DNA from: Pseudomonadota bacterium
Lineage (GTDB): Bacteria; Verrucomicrobiota; Verrucomicrobiia; Chthoniobacterales; UBA6821
Assembly (NCBI GenBank): GCA_009928265.1
Contig: RFPR01000081.1
Location: forward strand, 1 to 8,910
Direction: 5' to 3'
Length of the DNA stretch: 8,910 bases
In this document: in pieces, positions 5,154-8,910 of the stretch
How positions within the stretch are numbered: position 1 is the stretch's first letter
Layout of the letters: each line of letters begins with the position of its first letter
Program-made: the position numbers and the translations under genes
The notes under the pieces: generated by a model
The model's input: the letters and a program-made list of their open reading frames with translations, nothing else
Database searches by the model: none
Told to the model about the DNA's origin: nothing

Positions 5154-5822
5154 TTACTTCTTGGCCGCCTCGCCCTCGGCGGGCTTCTTCTCCTTGATGA
5201 CCTCGGGTCCCTTGGAAGCGTCGGCGGCTGCCGCAACGGGCTCGGCCTCGACCTTGGACTCGGCCACGATGAAGACGGTGAGATCGCCATCGCTGGTCGC
5301 CTTGACTCCCTCGGGCAGGACGAGATCGCGGACGTGGATGGACTGGTTGAGCCCCAGTGCGCTGACGTCGACGCGGATAATCTCGGGAAGATCCTTAGGA
5401 AGACACTCGATGTGGAGGGAGCGGAGACTCTGCTCGAGCAGGCCGCCGTAGTTCTTCACGCCGTCCGCCTCGCCCGTGGGCTCGATCGGAACCTCGGTGT
5501 TGAGCACCTCGTCCATGGCAACTTCGAGGAAGTCCACATGGAGAATATCGCCGCGCACGGGATGGTGCTGGACCTCTTGGATCAGGGAGAGCTTGTTGGA
5601 AACGCTGTTGCCGTCGGCGATGACCAGCTCGACGAGGATGTTCTCGCCGACCGCATGGGAAAGCAGGGCCGAAATCTCGCGCTGTTGGACCTCGAGGCTG
5701 GCAGGCTGATCCTTGTGACCGTAAACGACTGCGGGAACCAAGCCTCGGGAACGGAGGTGTTTGACGGAATTGCGACCGACATCGGCGCGGGGCCGGGCGG
5801 AAAGTTTGACCTGTTTAGCCAT
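5154..5822 (-). CDS. rplY: 50S ribosomal protein L25, CTC-type
   Basis: L25 binds 5S rRNA in the large subunit. The long CTC form has an extra C-terminal domain and is also known as a general stress protein. The 222 residues match that form. The N-terminal 5S-binding domain (about 1-92) includes RPRADVGRNSVKHLRSRGLV and VVYGH. The TL5/CTC beta domain follows, with HHPVRGDILHVDFLEV (86-101), VGxxGLLEQ-like KNYGGLLEQ and the SIHVRDLVLPEG segment. The last 35 residues are a charged Ala/Glu/Lys tail, probably disordered. Start ATG 5822 gives the canonical MAKQVKL; the open frame further upstream overlaps prs and has no homologous look. It lies 25 bases after prs. Confidence 0.96.
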   Translation of the reverse strand: MAKQVKLSARPRADVGRNSVKHLRSRGLVPAVVYGHKDQPASLEVQQREISALLSHAVGENILVELVIADGNSVSNKLSLIQEVQHHPVRGDILHVDFLEVAMDEVLNTEVPIEPTGEADGVKNYGGLLEQSLRSLHIECLPKDLPEIIRVDVSALGLNQSIHVRDLVLPEGVKATSDGDLTVFIVAESKVEAEPVAAAADASKGPEVIKEKKPAEGEAAKK

Positions 5823-5847
5823 GGGATTGCGAAGGTTGTGCGGTTTT

Positions 5848-6801
5848 CTACGAGTGCTTGAGACGGAACAGCGAGCTGACCGACTCGCCTCCGTGGATGC
5901 GACGGATCCCCTCGCCGAGCAACTCGGCAATGGAAAGGACCCTGACGCGATCCCCCGATCCGGTGCGGACGGGGACGCTGTCGGTGGTGATGAGCTCCTT
6001 GATTTCGGAACCCTCCAACCGCTGAACCGCTAAATCTGTCAGCACTGCGTGCGAGACGCCAGCATAAATATCGCCGACCCCCCGGGTTCGCAGCATTTTG
6101 GCCGCGCTGGTCAGGGTTCCAGCCGTCTCCGTGATATCGTCGATGAGGAGCACATTCTTCCCCTCGACATCGCCGATGACGTGCAGCGCGTCCACCTCCG
6201 TGGCGTTCCGACGGCGTTTCACGACGATGGCAAGACCGGCCCCGAGGGCCTCGGCGTAGGCGCTGGCCATCTTGACGCCGCCGACATCGGGAGAGACGAC
6301 CACGAGGTTCTCGATCTGTTTGGCGCGAATGTACTCGACCATCACGGGAAGCGCATAGAGGTGGTCGACCGGGATGTCGAAGAAGCCCTGCAACTGCTGA
6401 GCGTGCAGGTCCATCGTGAGGACGCGGTTGACGCCGGCCGCCACGAGGATGTTGGCCACCAGCTTCGCCGTGATCGGGACGCGGGGCTGGTCCTTGCGGT
6501 CCTGGCGGGCGTAGCCAAAGAAGGGGATCACCGCGGTGATGCGGTCGGCACTCGCACGGCGCACCGCATCCACCATGATGAGCAGCTCCATGATGTTCTG
6601 GTTGCTCGGGGGGCAGGTCGGCTGGACAATGAAGACGTCGCGGCCGCGGACGTTGTCGTTGATCTTCACAAAGGTCTCTCCATCCGGGAAGGAAGAGACC
6701 GTGGCGTCGCCGAGCGGCCGGCCGAGATAGGAGGCGATTTCGAGGGCAAGCTGCCGGTGGGCCGAGCCGCTGAAGATCTGAATTTCCGGATTTCCGTTCA
6801 T
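5848..6801 (-). CDS. prs: Ribose-phosphate pyrophosphokinase (PRPP synthase)
   Basis: This cytoplasmic enzyme transfers pyrophosphate from ATP to ribose-5-phosphate. The product, PRPP, is needed for purines, pyrimidines, NAD, His and Trp. The 317 residues are the family's usual length. Visible signatures are FSGSAHRQLA (10-19), FPDGE (38-42), PFFGYARQDRKDQPR (93-107), the metal/ATP histidine segment TMDLHAQQLQGFFDIPVDHL (129-148) and the PRPP-binding loop VLLIDDITETAGT (217-229). Start ATG 6801 gives MNGNPEIQIFSG. The open frame upstream runs into the aminotransferase gene and is not family-like. A stable hairpin (6822-6842) lies in the leader, 20 bases before the start. prs heads the prs-rplY-pth-rpsF-ssb block. 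Confidence 0.97.
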   Translation of the reverse strand: MNGNPEIQIFSGSAHRQLALEIASYLGRPLGDATVSSFPDGETFVKINDNVRGRDVFIVQPTCPPSNQNIMELLIMVDAVRRASADRITAVIPFFGYARQDRKDQPRVPITAKLVANILVAAGVNRVLTMDLHAQQLQGFFDIPVDHLYALPVMVEYIRAKQIENLVVVSPDVGGVKMASAYAEALGAGLAIVVKRRRNATEVDALHVIGDVEGKNVLLIDDITETAGTLTSAAKMLRTRGVGDIYAGVSHAVLTDLAVQRLEGSEIKELITTDSVPVRTGSGDRVRVLSIAELLGEGIRRIHGGESVSSLFRLKHS

Positions 6802-6821
6802 AAGTGGCGCAAGGCTACATC

Positions 6822-6842
6822 CACGCGCCGTCGTGGCGCACG
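6822..6842 (-). promoter_or_regulatory. Hairpin in the prs leader
   Basis: On the minus strand a GCGCC/GGCGC core stem around loop ACGAC extends by two G-U pairs and one C-G pair to eight base pairs. It ends 20 bases before the prs ATG. No T-run follows, so it is not an intrinsic terminator. The 82-base gap also holds a run of eight A residues on the minus strand (6861-6868), which could belong to a promoter upstream region, but I see no clear -35/-10 pair. Confidence 0.4.
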
Positions 6843-6883
6843 AAGAAAGCGGGATGGCCCTTTTTTTTAAGCGGGAGGCCGAC

Positions 6884-8080
6884 TCAGGAAAGCCCGGAAA
6901 CGATCCCGGCGACCACTTCCTCCTGCTCCTCACGGCGCAGGCCCGGGAAGATGGGAAGGGCGAGCGTCTCGAGTGCAGCCTGCTCGGAAACAGGAAAATC
7001 ACCCTTCTTGTGGCCGAGGTAGGCGAAGCACTCCTGCAGGTGGAGTGGGACGGGATAGTAGATCGCGGTGCCGATCTTGCGGTCCGTGAGAAACTTCTGA
7101 AGGGCATCCCTCTTCCCTCCGCTGATCCTGATCACATACTGGTGGAAGATGTGATGATCTCGCACCGAGTCGGACTGATCGCGGTGTGGCTCCGGCGGCA
7201 GAACCAAGCGGTCAAGGAGTCCCGCTGCGGTGAAGAGTTCGCGGTAGGCTTCGGCATTCGCTCGGCGCGTGGCGTTCCAACCGTCAAGGAACGGGAGTTT
7301 TGCCCGTAGCACGGCGGCCTGCATCGCATCGATACGGAAATTCCCGCCGACCACCTTGTGGTAGTAACGCTCCTCCATGCCATGGTTGCGAATCCTCCTC
7401 AGCTTCTCGGCCATTCCGGCATCGAGGCAGAGTGCTGCACCGGCATCGCCCGCGGCACCGAGGTTTTTGCTCGGATAGAAGCTGACATAGGAGGTGGGGG
7501 CGATGATTCCGGCGGTCTTGAGGCCTTCTTTGGAATGATACTTGCCTCCCAAGATCTGCGCAGCGTCCTCCAGGATCTCGATCCCGAAATCGGCGGCGAC
7601 CGCACCGAGCGCGTCCATATCACAGACAGCACCGAAGAGATGGATCGGAACAATGAGGCGGACACGGTTGCCGTGCGCGGAGAGCAGGTTGCCGTCGCCG
7701 TCCCGCTTCAACCCCGCCAGCAGGCTCCGGAGCGACTCCGGATCCATCATGAAGGTGGCCGGATCGATGTCGCAGAAGACGATCTCGGCACCCGTGCGAT
7801 GGATGCATCCGGCGGTTGCAAAAAAGGTGTAGGGCGTGGAGATGACGGCGTCTCCATGGCCGATCTCCATTGCCATCAGGAGGGCGAGCTGGGCGTCGGT
7901 GCCTGACGACATCCCGATGGCGTGTCCTCCTCCGAGGTATGCGGAAAGATCGTTCTCGAACGCCTCCACCTCGGAACCCAGCACATAGCCGCGGTGGCCC
8001 AATACTCGCAAGGCCGCCTCGCGGACGGCGTCATCAACCTCGGGGCCTAGCCGGCCCAGGTCAAAAAGAGGAACGGACAC
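6884..8080 (-). CDS. DegT/DnrJ/EryC1/StrS-family sugar aminotransferase
   Basis: This is a PLP-dependent fold-type I aminotransferase of the family that makes amino sugars for surface polysaccharides and antibiotics by aminating nucleotide-linked keto-sugars. The 398 residues are normal for the family. Visible elements are VPLFDLGRL (3-11), the cofactor-binding SSGTDAQLAL (58-67), STPYTFFATAG (81-91), EDAAQ (171-175) and the Schiff-base lysine Lys205 in SFYPSKNLGAAGDAG (200-214). IRNHG (230-234) and the C-terminal YYPVPLHLQECF (341-352) also match. The exact sugar cannot be told. The start is GTG at 8080, preceded by GGAGG seven bases upstream, the only good Shine-Dalgarno in the window; it lies inside a palindrome. 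pal ends 15 bases upstream. No other sugar gene is nearby. Confidence 0.93.
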   Translation of the reverse strand: MSVPLFDLGRLGPEVDDAVREAALRVLGHRGYVLGSEVEAFENDLSAYLGGGHAIGMSSGTDAQLALLMAMEIGHGDAVISTPYTFFATAGCIHRTGAEIVFCDIDPATFMMDPESLRSLLAGLKRDGDGNLLSAHGNRVRLIVPIHLFGAVCDMDALGAVAADFGIEILEDAAQILGGKYHSKEGLKTAGIIAPTSYVSFYPSKNLGAAGDAGAALCLDAGMAEKLRRIRNHGMEERYYHKVVGGNFRIDAMQAAVLRAKLPFLDGWNATRRANAEAYRELFTAAGLLDRLVLPPEPHRDQSDSVRDHHIFHQYVIRISGGKRDALQKFLTDRKIGTAIYYPVPLHLQECFAYLGHKKGDFPVSEQAALETLALPIFPGLRREEQEEVVAGIVSGLS

Positions 8081-8094
8081 CGGAGGACCTCCGG
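8080..8094 (-). promoter_or_regulatory. Palindrome containing the aminotransferase Shine-Dalgarno
   Basis: The minus strand reads CCGGAGGTCCTCCGG, perfectly self-complementary apart from its central base. The GGAGG ribosome binding site lies in the first arm, and the last G is the first base of the GTG start. As RNA it would form a 6-bp GC-rich stem with a three-base loop, hiding the site. The pal stop codon is one base before it, so ribosomes finishing pal could open it. Confidence 0.65.
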
Positions 8095-8095
8095 G

Positions 8096-8596
8096 TTACT
8101 TGGCGATGCCGAACTCGGCGCGGCGATTCTTGGCCCAGGCGGCCTCATTACTTGCCGGGTCGGCTGGCATCTCTTTTCCAAAGCTGACGGTCTGGACCTC
8201 GTTGGCACGGAGCCCCTTGGCGATCAGCGCCTCGCGGACGGCCAGCGCGCGCTTTTCTCCGAGGCTACGGTTGTACTCCTCGGTGCCTCGCTCGTCGGTG
8301 AAGCCGGCGACAATGACCGTCTTGCCGCTGCCCTTGAGGGCGCTGGCGACAGCGTCGACCTTTGACTCCTGATCAGGAGAGACCGAGGAGCTGTCATAAC
8401 CGAACTGGACCGGAGCATAGAGGCCGCGCTGGACATTGGCGCCGAGGAAGTTGGCACCCTCGGTGCGCTCTCCGAGCGGCGTGCCGCTCACATAGTCGCC
8501 GTCGACGCCTGCATACTGTTTTTTCTTTTTGTTGGCGCAGCCGGAAAGAGCCAACAGGGCAGTCAAGGAAAGGATGGCAACGGGATGGGATCGCAT
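8096..8596 (-). CDS. pal: Peptidoglycan-associated lipoprotein (Pal-like, OmpA C-terminal domain)
   Basis: This lipoprotein tethers the outer membrane to peptidoglycan, usually as part of the Tol-Pal envelope system. The 166 residues start with a lipoprotein signal peptide, HPVAILSLTALLALSGC; cleavage before Cys20 would leave a lipidated N-terminus, followed by a Lys-rich linker (23-26). Residues 62-165 form an OmpA-like domain: VQFGYDSSSV (63-72), GFTDERGTEEYNRSLGEKRA (98-117) with the diaminopimelate-binding pattern, and NRRAEF (157-162) at the end. ATG 8596 gives the correct signal peptide. The longer open frame upstream overlaps the next gene and is not signal-like. tolA, tolB, tolQ and tolR are not in view. 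The aminotransferase start lies 15 bases downstream. Confidence 0.93.
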   Translation of the reverse strand: MRSHPVAILSLTALLALSGCANKKKKQYAGVDGDYVSGTPLGERTEGANFLGANVQRGLYAPVQFGYDSSSVSPDQESKVDAVASALKGSGKTVIVAGFTDERGTEEYNRSLGEKRALAVREALIAKGLRANEVQTVSFGKEMPADPASNEAAWAKNRRAEFGIAK

Positions 8597-8652
8597 GGCT
8601 CCATGGAGTCTCAAAGCGGCCAAAAGATCAAGAAACCTCTGAGTGCGCAGGA
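8597..8652. other. Short gap upstream of pal
   Basis: These 56 bases lie between the small cysteine-rich gene and pal. On the minus strand there is a TTGATC that could be a weak -35 element, but no matching -10. If the right end of the window is a chimeric join, the junction should lie here or just beyond. Confidence 0.3.
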
Positions 8653-8910
8653 TCAGCGAGGCAGTTCGCGCTCGTCCACCGTGGCGACCAACTCGTCGAA
8701 CCAGTCGTCGCCGCGGAGCAGCAGGTGGAAGTCGAGCAGGTCGTCCGGGGTGAGCGGCGGGCCCATGCGACGCTCGGCCAGCTCGGCCGGACGACGCCAC
8801 ACCTGGAGCCGCACTCCGGAGGACACCAACAGGTCGACGATACGACGGCTGGCATCTTTCGCCACCGCTCGCTGACATTCTGGGCAGCGGAAACAGTAGG
8901 AGCCCCGATC
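8653..8910 (-). CDS. Small cysteine-rich (zinc-ribbon-like) protein, start beyond right edge
   Basis: The frame is open to the window edge, so the true start lies outside; 85 residues are visible. The first ones read SYCFRCPECQRAVAKDA, with Cys at visible positions 6, 9 and 12. The CPEC part is a typical half of a zinc ribbon, whose partner CxxC pair would lie upstream. The rest is a compact acidic helical part, GPPLTPDDLLDFHLLLRGDD (50-69). From memory, small proteins with this layout (a zinc ribbon, then a GPPLTxDDLLDFHLLL-like block) are frequent in Actinobacteria and of unknown function. A GTG at 8865 could be an internal start but would drop the cysteines. Leucine codons are mostly CTG, unlike the neighbours. 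Assignment to an actinobacterial family is a recollection, not a search result. Confidence 0.65.
   Translation of the reverse strand, partial: DRGSYCFRCPECQRAVAKDASRRIVDLLVSSGVRLQVWRRPAELAERRMGPPLTPDDLLDFHLLLRGDDWFDELVATVDERELPR

Noticed and set aside
4971..5861. 296-codon plus-strand open frame opposite pth and rplY
   Set aside because: It lies across two well-conserved housekeeping genes and their intergenic gap; its Gly/Leu/Asp-rich composition is that of a mirrored frame.
6049..6870. 273-codon plus-strand open frame opposite prs
   Set aside because: It is the reverse frame of a fully conserved PRPP synthase and contains no domain signatures of its own.

Overview
The window is a GC-rich bacterial chromosome segment. 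Every protein gene lies on the minus strand, and a single tRNA-His lies on the plus strand. The gene content is a Pal-type lipoprotein, a CTC-type L25, a PpiD/SurA-like anchored chaperone, and the order prs-rplY-pth-rpsF-ssb. Most start codons have no Shine-Dalgarno sequence. Together these suggest a Gram-negative bacterium, most likely of the PVC/Verrucomicrobia group. The taxon is an inference from protein flavour and gene order; no search was run.

Layout in the direction of transcription, from right to left. The right edge (8653-8910) holds the end of a small cysteine-rich protein that looks actinobacterial. This is either a transferred gene or a chimeric contig end. Next come pal (8096-8596) and a DegT-family sugar aminotransferase (6884-8080), whose ribosome binding site sits inside a perfect palindrome. 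They are followed by a compact housekeeping block: prs (PRPP synthase), rplY (L25), pth (peptidyl-tRNA hydrolase), rpsF (S6) and ssb. This block joins nucleotide precursor supply, translation and single-strand DNA binding, with tight spacing and a 4-bp pth/rpsF overlap.

The region 3204-3603 has no protein gene and is the richest part of the window. It contains a divergent promoter region, tRNA-His(GUG), an imperfect 23-bp duplication of the tRNA 3' end 123 bp downstream with small hairpins in between, a bidirectional terminator, and an 11-bp perfect hairpin across the ssb stop codon.

Left of the tRNA, in minus orientation, lies a CYTH-Nudix fusion protein (2337-3203). After a 141-bp spacer comes a tightly packed set: a PpiD/SurA-like membrane-anchored chaperone (669-2195), a small TPR protein (284-661), and the first 95 codons of methionyl-tRNA synthetase (1-287), which runs off the left edge.

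I see no convincing phage, transposon, CRISPR or defence system. The best candidates for something undescribed are the duplicated tRNA-His tail with its structured trailer, the CYTH-Nudix fusion whose ExExK motif is lost, and the palindrome that contains the only good Shine-Dalgarno sequence in the window.
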